Below the pieces are notes generated by a model that made no database searches, was not told the DNA's origin, and saw only the letters and a program-made list of their open reading frames with translations. From the NCBI RefSeq assembly GCF_013033515.1, contig NZ_WQEG01000010.1, forward strand, positions 62,001 to 126,000: DNA of 64,000 nt. Direction: 5' to 3'. Source of the stretch: Ruegeria sp. HKCCA6707 (GTDB lineage: Bacteria > Pseudomonadota > Alphaproteobacteria > Rhodobacterales > Rhodobacteraceae). A program made the translations under genes and the position numbers. How positions within the stretch are numbered: position 1 is the stretch's first letter; every line of letters begins with the position of its first letter. Below, in pieces: positions 17,604 through 25,820 of this stretch.

Positions 17604-18659
17604 ATGAAGTTGGACAAGCATACCGAACACAAGGGTTTGATCGCGCCGCTCAGGGCCGCGATGTATGACTTTTCGGAACAGGGCGTGCTGCGGGCCTTGG
17701 CAGAACTGTGCACTCCGGACGCGCTATTTCGCTTGTGCCATCCCATTGGCGACAGCGCGGGCATTGACGCTTTCTATGATCGGGCCTATGGCGATTTGCT
17801 GAAAGCCTGGCCTGATCTGGAACGCCGGGATTATATCGTGATGGCTGGTCCCGATGAATTTGGCGCCGATTGGGTTGGGTGCGGTGGCTATTATACCGGA
17901 ACCTTCCTGGCCCCGTGGCTGGACATCCCTCCGACAGGTCATCAGGTGACGATGCGGTTTCACGAATTCTATCGCTTTGAAAATGGCAAGGTGGTCGAAA
18001 TGCAGGCGCTTTGGGACATTCCCGAGGTGATGATGCAGGCGCGGGCCTGGCCCATGGCCCCCAGCCTTGGCCGCGAATGGCATATTCCGGGCCCGGCCAC
18101 ACAGGACGGGTTGGTGCCTGGCCCCTATGATGCAGCCAAGGGCAAAGAGACCTGTCAGCACATCATCAACATGCTGGAGTATCTCAAGAAACACCCCTCG
18201 GAAGGGGGGCCGGAAGTGATGGAGATGGAGCGGTTCTGGCACCCGCGTATGAACTGGTATGGCCCGTCAGGGATCGGCACGGGGCGGGGCTATGCAGGCT
18301 TTCGCAACTGGCATCAGATCCCATTTCTGAACGGGATGCCGGATCGTGGGCAATATGTGGATGACATCACCTATCACTTCTTTGGGGATGGCGAATACGC
18401 TGCTGTCACAGGCTGGCCCAACATGATCCAGACGGTGACTGATGATGGCTGGATGGGGATTGCGCCCTCGGGCAAGCGGATCACCATGCGCAGTTTGGAT
18501 TTCTGGCGGCTTGAAAACGGGCGGATCCGCGAAAACTGGGTTCTGGTTGATCTGCTGGATGCCTATCGCCAGCTGGGCGTGGATGTCTTCGCCCGTCTGC
18601 GAGAGTTCAACAAGGCGCGCAACATGGGTCGTATCGATGTGCCTGACGGGATGAGTTGA
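17604..18659 (+). CDS. Tandem SnoaL-like protein, copy 3
   Basis: This protein has 351 residues from ATG 17604; the longer upstream frame overlaps the dehydrogenase and was rejected. Two SnoaL-like domains lie at about 5-160 and 185-335. Domain 1 has LCHPIGDSAGIDAFYDRAYG; domain 2 has NWYGPSGIGTGRGYAGF, GWMGIAPSGKRITMRSLDFW and the closing NWVLVDLLDAYRQLGVDVF. The arrangement matches the divergent copy 1 closely, so these are paralogues that may form hetero-oligomers or act on successive intermediates. The next gene begins in a TGATG overlap. Confidence 0.75.
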   Translation: MKLDKHTEHKGLIAPLRAAMYDFSEQGVLRALAELCTPDALFRLCHPIGDSAGIDAFYDRAYGDLLKAWPDLERRDYIVMAGPDEFGADWVGCGGYYTGTFLAPWLDIPPTGHQVTMRFHEFYRFENGKVVEMQALWDIPEVMMQARAWPMAPSLGREWHIPGPATQDGLVPGPYDAAKGKETCQHIINMLEYLKKHPSEGGPEVMEMERFWHPRMNWYGPSGIGTGRGYAGFRNWHQIPFLNGMPDRGQYVDDITYHFFGDGEYAAVTGWPNMIQTVTDDGWMGIAPSGKRITMRSLDFWRLENGRIRENWVLVDLLDAYRQLGVDVFARLREFNKARNMGRIDVPDGMS

Positions 18660-19423
18660 TGACGGATCTGCCGCGTACCCCTTCGTTTGCGCTGACCGGC
18701 AAGACTGCGCTGGTGACCGGGGCCTCTTCGGGCATCGGGCAGGGATGTGCCGTGGCCTTGGCCGAGGCCGGTGCCCATGTGGTCTGCGCCGCGCGCGGGC
18801 TGGATCGGTTGCAGGAAACGGTGGCCGCGATACAGGCCCAAGGCTGGTCGGCTGAGGCTTTGGCTTTGGATCAAGCAAATCTGAAGGCGCTAGAAGCGAT
18901 GTTTGAAGGCCGTGCGTTTGACATCGTGGTGAATTCTGCCGGGTTGGCGCGCCACAGCCCGGCGGTTGAGACCACGGCTGAAGATTTCGACGCAGTAACA
19001 AATGTGAACCTGCGCTCGGCTTATTTCCTGTCGGCCTATGCGGCCAAGGCATTGATGGCTGCAGGCAAGCGCGGGTCGATCATTCATATCTCAAGCCAGA
19101 TGGGTCATGTGGGCGGCGTGGACCGGGCGCTTTATTGCGCCACCAAACATGGGCTTGAGGGGATGGTGAAGGCGATGGCCATCGAATGGGGCAAGCAGGG
19201 CATTCGGATCAACACGGTCTGCCCGACCTTCATCCGCACACCGCTGACGCAAGCCACCTTCGACAACCCCGAACGCGCGGCCTGGATCATGGAGAAGATC
19301 AAGCTGGATCGAGTGGGGGAAGTCGAAGATATCATGGGCGCGGTGCGCTATCTGGCCTCGGACGCGTCGGCGCTGGTGACCGGTACGTCGATGCTGATCG
19401 ATGGGGGATGGACGGCGGACTGA
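18659..19423 (+). CDS. Short-chain dehydrogenase/reductase
   Basis: This 254-residue classical SDR has the nucleotide motif TGASSGIGQG near residue 19, the NSAG motif near residue 89, catalytic Ser in HISSQMG near 145 and YCATK near 159, and the C-terminal LIDGGWTAD. The acidic position after the second strand is replaced by AARGLDR, which suggests NADP(H) as well as NAD(H) is possible. It starts at the ATG of a TGATG overlap with copy 3 of the SnoaL proteins and ends in a TGATG overlap with the LacI gene. It probably oxidizes or reduces a sugar-like intermediate of the island. Confidence 0.85.
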   Translation: MTDLPRTPSFALTGKTALVTGASSGIGQGCAVALAEAGAHVVCAARGLDRLQETVAAIQAQGWSAEALALDQANLKALEAMFEGRAFDIVVNSAGLARHSPAVETTAEDFDAVTNVNLRSAYFLSAYAAKALMAAGKRGSIIHISSQMGHVGGVDRALYCATKHGLEGMVKAMAIEWGKQGIRINTVCPTFIRTPLTQATFDNPERAAWIMEKIKLDRVGEVEDIMGAVRYLASDASALVTGTSMLIDGGWTAD

Positions 19424-20466
19424 TGGCTGAGAAAGTGACATCCTTGCAGGTTGCGCAATTGGCGGGCGTCAGCCAATCCGCCGTCAGCCGTGTGTTTACG
19501 CCCGGTGCATCCGTCAGCAAAAAGACCGAAGAGAAAGTGCGCGAGGCGGCCCGTCAGCTGGGCTATCGCCCCAATGTTCTGGCCCGTGCCATGGTGTCCG
19601 GCAAAAGCCGGATCATCGGTCTGGTGGTCGGTTATCTGGACAATTACTTCTACCCAGAAGCGCTTGAGAAACTGTCGAACGGTTTGCAGGAACATGGCTA
19701 TCACGTGTTGATCTTCATGGCATCGCGCTCGGCTGGGAATATCGACGATGTGATGGAAGAAATTCTGGATTATCAAGTGGATGGGGTTGTTTTGGCCTCG
19801 GTCCCCATGTCATCGGATATCGCCATGCGCTGTCAGCAGGCGGGCGTGCCGGTTGTGCTGTTCAACCGTAGCCAGGATATCGACGGGATCACCACTGTCA
19901 CTTCGGATAACTATGCGGGGGGGCGCAAAGTGGCCGAGTTCCTGCTGGCGGGCGGGCATGAGCGGATCGGCTATATCTCGGGCTGGCAAGGTGCCTCGAC
20001 CCAGCGCGACCGCGAGGCGGGGTTTCGCGCCGCTTTGGCCGAAGCCGCGCAGAGCGTGTTTGCCCAGGAAGACGGGATGTTTCACACCGAAAACGCCAAG
20101 GCGGCAGCGCGGGCGATGTTTGATCTGGATCCACAAGCCAGGCCGGACGCGGTGTTTGTCGCCAATGACCACATGGCGCTGGCGGTGATGGATGTGATCC
20201 GGTTCGAACTGGGCCTGCGGATACCCGAAGATGTCTCGGTCATCGGTTATGATGATGTTCCCCCGGCGGGCTGGCCGGCATATAACCTGACAACAATTCG
20301 CCAGCGGGCCAACTTGATGGTGTCCGAAACCGTCTCGGCCCTGCTGGACCACATTGAGAACCCGAAAGAAACCAAACCGCGCAAAGTGGCGATTGACGGC
20401 CCGCTGGTCGTGCGTACCTCGGCACGGTTGCCAAAGGGCTGGGCCCCGCAAAGGACGGAAACATGA
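19423..20466 (+). CDS. LacI-family transcriptional repressor
   Basis: This 347-residue regulator starts at ATG 19423; the long upstream extension runs inside the SDR gene. The N-terminal helix-turn-helix is SLQVAQLAGVSQSAVSRVF, followed by the hinge helix GYRPNVLARAMVSGKS, and a periplasmic-binding-protein-like ligand domain with VFVANDHMALAVMDVIR and VSVIGYDDVPPA. Two CpG-centred palindromes between 10883 and 10956 are the obvious targets, so it likely represses both the importer operon, in which it lies, and the divergent amidohydrolase operon. The inducer would be the imported compound or its first product. Confidence 0.9.
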   Translation: MAEKVTSLQVAQLAGVSQSAVSRVFTPGASVSKKTEEKVREAARQLGYRPNVLARAMVSGKSRIIGLVVGYLDNYFYPEALEKLSNGLQEHGYHVLIFMASRSAGNIDDVMEEILDYQVDGVVLASVPMSSDIAMRCQQAGVPVVLFNRSQDIDGITTVTSDNYAGGRKVAEFLLAGGHERIGYISGWQGASTQRDREAGFRAALAEAAQSVFAQEDGMFHTENAKAAARAMFDLDPQARPDAVFVANDHMALAVMDVIRFELGLRIPEDVSVIGYDDVPPAGWPAYNLTTIRQRANLMVSETVSALLDHIENPKETKPRKVAIDGPLVVRTSARLPKGWAPQRTET

Positions 20467-21452
20467 AAGGCTTTGATCCGAAGTTCCGGGATTTCCCGGA
20501 TTACATCATCGGCATCACCAAAGAGATCTGGGAAGATCGTGGCATCGCAACGCTGCATGATTATTACGGCGCCGATATTGTCGTGCGGTCACCCGGATCG
20601 GTTGTTCTGGGCAACCAGAACGTCATCGGCGCAACCATGGCGACGCTGGCCGAATTCCCGGATCGTCAACTGCTGGGCGAGGATGTGATCTGGTCGGGGA
20701 CCCCGGAAGAGGGGATGCTGAGTTCGCACCGTATCCTGTCCACCGCGACCCATTTAGCCGAAGGCGTTTATGGCAAGCCAACCGGGACCAAGCTGCGCTA
20801 TCGGATTCTGGCCGATTGCCATGCGATCGACAATAAGATCAATGATGAATGGCTGATCCGCGATCAGAGCGCCATTGTGCGGCAGATGGGGTGGGACCCA
20901 AAGGACTATGCCGCTGATCTGATTGCGCGCGAAGGCGGGCACGAGGCTTGTGTCAAACCGTTGACGCCTGCGAATGACGTTGAAGGGCCCTATAAAGGGC
21001 GGGGCAATGACAATGAATGGGGCCAACGCCATGCCGATCTGCTGACAAGCATGATGAATGCTGATCTTGGCGCGGTCGAGCGGCACTATGACCGTGCGGT
21101 GCAAACGGAATATCCGGGCGGTGTCACAGGCCATGGCTGGGACGCGGCAGACCGGTTCTGGATGTCGTTGCGTGCTGCGATGCCCAATGCCAAATTCACC
21201 ATCGATCACCAAATCGGTCGCGATGATCCGAACATGCCGCCACGGTCCGCCCTGCGTTGGAGCCTTCACGGCACCCATGACGGCTGGGGTGCCTTTGGCG
21301 CGCCGACAGGGGCCGAGCTCTATGTTCTGGGCATCAGCCAAGCCGAATGGGGCGAGCTGATCGGCGGCGATATCAAACTGCGCCGGGAATGGACCCTGTT
21401 TGATGAAACTTCGGTCTGGAAACAGGTCCTGCTGGCCACCGGAAACCTCTGA
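20463..21452 (+). CDS. Tandem SnoaL-like protein, copy 4
   Basis: This 329-residue protein starts in a four-base ATGA overlap with the repressor gene. It has two SnoaL/NTF2-like halves. The first has a RSPGSVVLGNQNVIGATMATLAEFPD region (about residues 41-66); the second contains VTGHGWDAADRFWMSLRAAMP and a SLHGTHDGWGAFGAPTGAEL strand. It is more distant from copies 1-3 and lacks their closing GVDVF-like motif, ending instead with EWTLFDETSVWKQVL. Function unknown; its tight coupling to the repressor argues for a true role in the pathway. Confidence 0.7.
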   Translation: MKGFDPKFRDFPDYIIGITKEIWEDRGIATLHDYYGADIVVRSPGSVVLGNQNVIGATMATLAEFPDRQLLGEDVIWSGTPEEGMLSSHRILSTATHLAEGVYGKPTGTKLRYRILADCHAIDNKINDEWLIRDQSAIVRQMGWDPKDYAADLIAREGGHEACVKPLTPANDVEGPYKGRGNDNEWGQRHADLLTSMMNADLGAVERHYDRAVQTEYPGGVTGHGWDAADRFWMSLRAAMPNAKFTIDHQIGRDDPNMPPRSALRWSLHGTHDGWGAFGAPTGAELYVLGISQAEWGELIGGDIKLRREWTLFDETSVWKQVLLATGNL

Positions 21453-21601
21453 GGCCAGGGATGCAAAGATTTCTCGACGCCAGTGAAGGAACCCGGCGGC
21501 TGCATGGCCACCGGGCGTCTTTGCGGGCTAAACGGCTGAACAATCGCCCTCCGGGTGCTGGGACTTGACCCCATGCACCACACCAATGAACGGAGAAAAA
21601 G

Positions 21602-22561
21602 ATGAGCACTATTGAACAACGTATCGTCCGCTATGGCGAGCTGCGGCCCTGTAAAACAGCCTTTATCGATGCCCACACGCCGGGGTCGGATCAGAAAGAG
21701 AACTTTACCATTATCGGTGGCGGCGTGTCGGAAAGCCCCGATCAGCATGTCCACATCACCGATAAGGTGGGCTTTAACATCGGCGCAGCGGGTCAGCCGC
21801 CAAAATGCCGAAACTCATTGCACAGCCACACCACGGCTGAGGTGTTCTTTGTAGCCAAAGGCCGCTGGCGCTTTTTCTGGGGTCGCTATGGCACCGCCGG
21901 CGAGTTCATCGCCGAGGAAGGCGACATTTTCAACATTCCCACTGGTATTTTCCGAGGGTTTGAAAACGTCGGACAGGATTACGGGATGATCATGTCGATT
22001 CTGGGTGGTGATGACGCCGGGGGTGGGGTGACTTGGGCACCGCAGGTGATCGAGGATGCGCAGGCCCACGGTTTGATGCTGGGCGACAATGGTGTGCTCT
22101 ATGACAGCAAGAAAGGGCAGGAGCTGCCGCATAACGTGCGCCCGATGCCTGTCCTGACCGAAGAGCAGATGAAGGATTACCCCGAGGTTCCTGTTGAAGA
22201 TGTGGTCGGCAAATATGTGGCCCGGTATTGGGACCTTATGGCGCTTTCGGCCAATAGACCCGCGCCGGTGATCGGTGAGAACGCGCTGATCAAGGACAAA
22301 CCCGGGTTCGAGGTCGATTTTCTGGGCCGCGGCTCCAGCGTGACCGAACCTGTAAACACGGATAAACCGGTCGTCCTGATGCCCGCCAGCGGCCATTGGC
22401 GCGTCTCGGTTGATGGGTTTGAGACAACCGTATCTACCGGCGACACCGTTTTGGTGCTGCCGGGCGAGGCTTATTCCGTGCAACCCTCGATGACCGGGCA
22501 GGCGGGGCTCTACCGCATCACCGCAACAGACGACCCGGCAGGAGCAACCTGGACAGGATGA
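21602..22561 (+). CDS. Bicupin-like metal-binding protein
   Basis: This 319-residue protein has an N-terminal cupin with the metal-ligand motif SLHSHTTAEVFFVAKGRW near residue 75 and the second motif GDIFNIPTGIFRGFEN near residue 108. A weaker second cupin repeat occupies about residues 245-315 (PVVLMPASGHWRV and GDTVLVLPGEAYSV) without the His ligands. The start ATG follows ACGGAGAAAAAG. The protein could be a dioxygenase or isomerase of the pathway; no specific family was recognised. It is the first gene of a tightly coupled group of five, after 149 bases without a gene. Confidence 0.7.
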   Translation: MSTIEQRIVRYGELRPCKTAFIDAHTPGSDQKENFTIIGGGVSESPDQHVHITDKVGFNIGAAGQPPKCRNSLHSHTTAEVFFVAKGRWRFFWGRYGTAGEFIAEEGDIFNIPTGIFRGFENVGQDYGMIMSILGGDDAGGGVTWAPQVIEDAQAHGLMLGDNGVLYDSKKGQELPHNVRPMPVLTEEQMKDYPEVPVEDVVGKYVARYWDLMALSANRPAPVIGENALIKDKPGFEVDFLGRGSSVTEPVNTDKPVVLMPASGHWRVSVDGFETTVSTGDTVLVLPGEAYSVQPSMTGQAGLYRITATDDPAGATWTG

Positions 22562-23160
22562 GCGCAGACCCAAAAGACACCCATGCGATCTATGAGCGGC
22601 AAGCTGTCGAATATGACAAAGGCCGCTCTAAAGCTTTGTTCGAGGCGCGCTGGCTGGCGCGCTTTACCGCCAGCCTGACACCGGGCGATCATGTCCTGGA
22701 TCTGGGCTGCGGCGCGGGCGATCCCATCGCGCGCTGGTTCATGGCCGAAGGTTTCACTGTCACCGGGGTCGATTTCTCTGCGGCGATGCTGTCCATCGCA
22801 CGTGATCGCTGGCCCGATGGCGATTGGCGGCAGGCTGATATGCGAAGCCTTGATCTGGACCAACAGTTTGACGGCATCATCGGGTGGAACAGCTTTTTCC
22901 ACCTGACCGCAGATGAGCAAACCGACTGTATTGCCCGGATGGCACGTCATCTGAAACCGGGGGGTGCTCTGATGCTGACAGTTGGGCATGGGGCCGGTGA
23001 GGTCACTGGAACAGTGGGTGGAGAGTTGGTCTATCACGCGTCGCTTTCGCCTGCCGGATACGCGAAATGTTTGGAAGAAAATGGGCTGCGGTTGACCGGG
23101 TTTATGGCGCAAGACCCTGAAACACAAAGCCATACCGTGCTGATGGCACGTAAAGATTAG
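22558..23160 (+). CDS. Class I SAM-dependent methyltransferase
   Basis: This 200-residue protein overlaps the cupin gene by four bases. Motif I is VLDLGCGAGDPIARWF near residue 46, the acidic end of strand 2 is GVDFSAAMLSIAR near 70, motif II is WRQADMRSLDLDQQFDGII near 90 and motif III is LKPGGALMLTVG near 134. The fold is certain; the methyl acceptor is not. It lies beside a MetE-like protein, so it may act in C1 or thiol metabolism of the island's substrate. Confidence 0.8.
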   Translation: MSADPKDTHAIYERQAVEYDKGRSKALFEARWLARFTASLTPGDHVLDLGCGAGDPIARWFMAEGFTVTGVDFSAAMLSIARDRWPDGDWRQADMRSLDLDQQFDGIIGWNSFFHLTADEQTDCIARMARHLKPGGALMLTVGHGAGEVTGTVGGELVYHASLSPAGYAKCLEENGLRLTGFMAQDPETQSHTVLMARKD

Positions 23161-23170
23161 GGAGGACCAA

Positions 23171-24295
23171 ATGGGGGTCACAACAACGCATGTCGGCTCT
23201 TTGCCGCGCACGCAAGAGGTGGTGGATTTCATCTTCGCCCGCGAAAACGAAAAACCCTATGACATGAATGCGTTTGACGCTTGCATGACAAGCGCGGTGT
23301 CTGAAACCGTGCGCAAACAGGTCGAGGCCGGGGTTGATATCGTCAGCGATGGCGAGACCTCCAAGATCTCTTACGCCACCTATGTCAAAGATCGCTACAC
23401 CGGGTTTTCCGGCGACAGCCCGCGCAATGCGCCTGCTGATCTGAAGATGTTTCCAGGCTTTCTGGAACGGCTGGCCAAGGATGGGGGAACGCCGCAATAT
23501 GCCCGACCGATGTGCACCGGCGAAGTGCGGTCAAAAGGACAAGGCGAGTTAGAGAAAGATATCGCCAATCTCAAGACGGCGATGGCGGAGCATGGCGCTG
23601 AAAAAGGGTTCATGAACGCGGCCTCTCCGGGTGTTATATCGCTGTTTTTGCAAAACGATTTCTATCCAACGCGTGAGGCCTATTTGGGTGCTTTGGCCGA
23701 TGCGATGAAAGAGGAATACGAAACCATCGTGGCGGCTGGGTTGGATCTGCAACTGGACTGCCCCGATTTGGCCCTGTCGCGGCACATGCTGTTTACCGAT
23801 CTCAGCGATGCCGAATTCGTCAAGATCGCCGATGTGCATGTCGAGGCGCTGAACTACGCACTGCAAAACGTGCCGCAAGACAAGGTGCGGGTTCACATCT
23901 GTTGGGGTAATTATGAGGGGCCGCATTGCTGTGACATCGCGATGGATACGGTGTTCACCACCTTGATGAACACCAAATCCCGCTATGTGCTCTTCGAAAC
24001 TTCAAACCCGCGTCACGCCCATGAATGGACAGTGTTTCGCGACCGCAAGGGCGAGATCCCCGACGACAAGGTTCTGGTGCCCGGAGTGGTTGATACGACC
24101 ACGAATTTCGTTGAGCACCCCGAACTGGTTGCGCAACGGATTGAGCGGTTTGTGGATATTGTTGGCTCGGACCGGGTTGTCGCAGGCAGCGATTGCGGTT
24201 TTGGCACTTTCGCCGGGTTTGGCGCGGTGGATCCCCAAATCGCATATGCCAAGCTGGGCGCACTGGCCGAAGGGGCAAAACTGGCCGCCGCATGA
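23171..24295 (+). CDS. MetE C-terminal-like zinc methyl/alkyl-transferase
   Basis: This 374-residue TIM-barrel protein resembles the C-terminal half of cobalamin-independent methionine synthase and the epoxyalkane:coenzyme M transferases. The opening TTHVGSLPRTQEV holds the first substrate motif, VRVHICWGNYEG near 238 supplies the His-x-Cys zinc ligands, and VAGSDCGFGTFAGFG near 341 supplies the last Cys. It lacks the N-terminal folate-binding half of MetE. The family activates a thiol with zinc; members in catabolic islands use thiols other than homocysteine. Its place between a methyltransferase and a hydrolase is unusual and may reflect thiol-conjugate chemistry on the imported compound; this is inference. 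Confidence 0.75.
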   Translation: MGVTTTHVGSLPRTQEVVDFIFARENEKPYDMNAFDACMTSAVSETVRKQVEAGVDIVSDGETSKISYATYVKDRYTGFSGDSPRNAPADLKMFPGFLERLAKDGGTPQYARPMCTGEVRSKGQGELEKDIANLKTAMAEHGAEKGFMNAASPGVISLFLQNDFYPTREAYLGALADAMKEEYETIVAAGLDLQLDCPDLALSRHMLFTDLSDAEFVKIADVHVEALNYALQNVPQDKVRVHICWGNYEGPHCCDIAMDTVFTTLMNTKSRYVLFETSNPRHAHEWTVFRDRKGEIPDDKVLVPGVVDTTTNFVEHPELVAQRIERFVDIVGSDRVVAGSDCGFGTFAGFGAVDPQIAYAKLGALAEGAKLAAA

Positions 24296-24987
24296 CCCCC
24301 TTGATCCTGTTGCCGGGCATGATGTGCGATGCCCGGCTGTTTACGCCCCAGATCAACGCCTTGTCGGGCCGGATGCCGGTGCTGAGCTTTCCGCTTTGCG
24401 ATCACGACAGTGTCGCGGATATGGCGGCGGAGATTCTGGCCAATGCACCGCCCCACTTTGCGCTGGCGGGCCTGTCCATGGGCGGTATCGTCGGGATGGA
24501 GATCGTGCGCCAAGCGCCCGAGCGGGTCGAACGGCTGGCCCTTCTGGACACCAATCCGCTGGCTGAAATGCCCAATGTCAAAGCCCGGCGCATCCCGCAA
24601 ATCACTGCCGTAAAGGGCGGTAAACTGCGGCAGGTGATGCGTGATGAGATGAAGCCGAACTATCTGGCTGACGGTCCCAATCAGGGCGCCATACTGGATC
24701 TGTGCATGGCCATGGCCACGGATCTAGGGCCCGAGGTCTTTCTGCGCCAGTCGCAGGCTCTGATGGATCGCCCGGACCAGAGGGAAACACTGCGCGCCTA
24801 TACCGGCAAGGCTTTGGTGCTGTGCGGGCGCGAGGATGGGCTTTGCCCGATTGAACGTCACCAATTGATGCATGATCTGCTGCCGCAGAGCCGGTTTGAG
24901 ATCATCGAAGGTGCTGGGCACCTGCCCACTTTGGAACAACCCCAAGATACAACAGCGGCCCTGATCCGCTGGCTGGAGGATCAATGA
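24292..24987 (+). CDS. Alpha/beta-hydrolase
   Basis: This 231-residue hydrolase starts in an ATGA overlap with the MetE-like gene; the longer frame is internal to that gene. It has an oxyanion motif LLPGMMCDARLF, the nucleophile elbow GLSMGGIVGM near residue 62, an acid in CGREDGLCP near 181 and the catalytic His in EGAGHLPTLEQP near 208. Together these give a complete Ser-Asp-His triad. It may hydrolyse an ester or lactone of the pathway. Confidence 0.8.
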   Translation: MTPLILLPGMMCDARLFTPQINALSGRMPVLSFPLCDHDSVADMAAEILANAPPHFALAGLSMGGIVGMEIVRQAPERVERLALLDTNPLAEMPNVKARRIPQITAVKGGKLRQVMRDEMKPNYLADGPNQGAILDLCMAMATDLGPEVFLRQSQALMDRPDQRETLRAYTGKALVLCGREDGLCPIERHQLMHDLLPQSRFEIIEGAGHLPTLEQPQDTTAALIRWLEDQ

Positions 24988-25679
24988 CACCGTCCCTTTT
25001 GACCCTGCTCCGCAAGGTAGATACGCCCACCGTTTGCAACGCCATCGAAGTGGCGCAGGGCAAGCGCGGGTTCAGCAATTTTACCCGTGGCACAATGCTG
25101 TGCTCTGCCCCTGATGAGCCCGCGATTGTGGGCTATGCCCGCACCGCCAAGATTGCGGCGCTTCAACCGCCCAGCGAAGCGCCGGATGTCATCAAGGCGC
25201 GGCGCATGGCCTATTACAAATACATGGCCGAAGCGCCCGGGCCTTCGGTGGCTGTGATCGAAGATGTGGATTATCCCGATTGCATCGGCGCCTATTGGGG
25301 TGAAATCAACACAACGATCCACAAGGGTTTTAGTATGGCGGGGGCTTTGACCAATGGCGTGATGCGCGATTTGGGCGATATGCCCGAAGGATTTCCCGTT
25401 GTGGCGGGCTCCATCGGTCCCAGCCATGGCTTTGTGCATGTGCGCGAGGTCGATACGCCCGTAGAGGTCTTTGGCATGGCAGTACATCCCGGTGATCTGA
25501 TCCACGCCGACCGCCACGGCGCCGTGGTCGTTCCTGCCGAGGTGATCGATCAGTTGCAGGCTGCAATCGAAAAACTGCTGCAAACTGAACGTCTGGTTCT
25601 GGACCCGGCCAGCCAGCCGGGCTTTGACTTTGCCGCGTTCGAGGCCGCCTGGGCCGCATTTGAAAAGGCGCGCACCTGA
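24984..25679 (+). CDS. RraA-like aldolase/decarboxylase
   Basis: This 231-residue protein overlaps the hydrolase gene by four bases. It has the RraA/HMG-aldolase marks DTPTVCNAIE near residue 13, GALTNGVMRDLGDMP near 114 (with the Arg-Asp pair that binds substrate and metal) and HPGDLIHADRHGAVVVP near 160. The family contains 4-hydroxy-4-methyl-2-oxoglutarate aldolase and oxaloacetate decarboxylases. As the last gene it may cleave the final keto-acid to central metabolites such as pyruvate. Confidence 0.75.
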   Translation: MTPSLLTLLRKVDTPTVCNAIEVAQGKRGFSNFTRGTMLCSAPDEPAIVGYARTAKIAALQPPSEAPDVIKARRMAYYKYMAEAPGPSVAVIEDVDYPDCIGAYWGEINTTIHKGFSMAGALTNGVMRDLGDMPEGFPVVAGSIGPSHGFVHVREVDTPVEVFGMAVHPGDLIHADRHGAVVVPAEVIDQLQAAIEKLLQTERLVLDPASQPGFDFAAFEAAWAAFEKART

Positions 25680-25811
25680 TCACCGCGCCCTTCGGCACCG
25701 GTCCGAGCAATATAGCACCTGATCCCAAACCCGGGCCCATTTCTTGCGCCAGTTGAACGGGCGACCGCAGCGCGCGCAGGTCTTTACCGGCAGATCGGAT
25801 TTCTTGCGCAT
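25680..25811 (-). CDS. DUF2256 small zinc-ribbon-like protein
   Basis: This 43-residue gene begins at ATG 25811 (a GTG six bases further upstream is also possible). It reads [19 protein letters not shown], then a [20 protein letters not shown] segment. It has two CxxC/CxxxC pairs typical of DUF2256. Homologues commonly lie beside photolyase genes, as here, where it follows nine bases after the photolyase stop. It ends one base after the convergent aldolase gene. Function unknown; it is easily missed because of its size. Confidence 0.9.
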   Translation of the reverse strand: MRKKSDLPVKTCARCGRPFNWRKKWARVWDQVLYCSDRCRRAR

Positions 25812-25820
25812 CCGCACGGC

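Noticed and set aside
21486..21515. CCCGG...CCGGG inverted repeat before the cupin gene as a terminator
   Set aside because: The stem is interrupted and no T tract follows.
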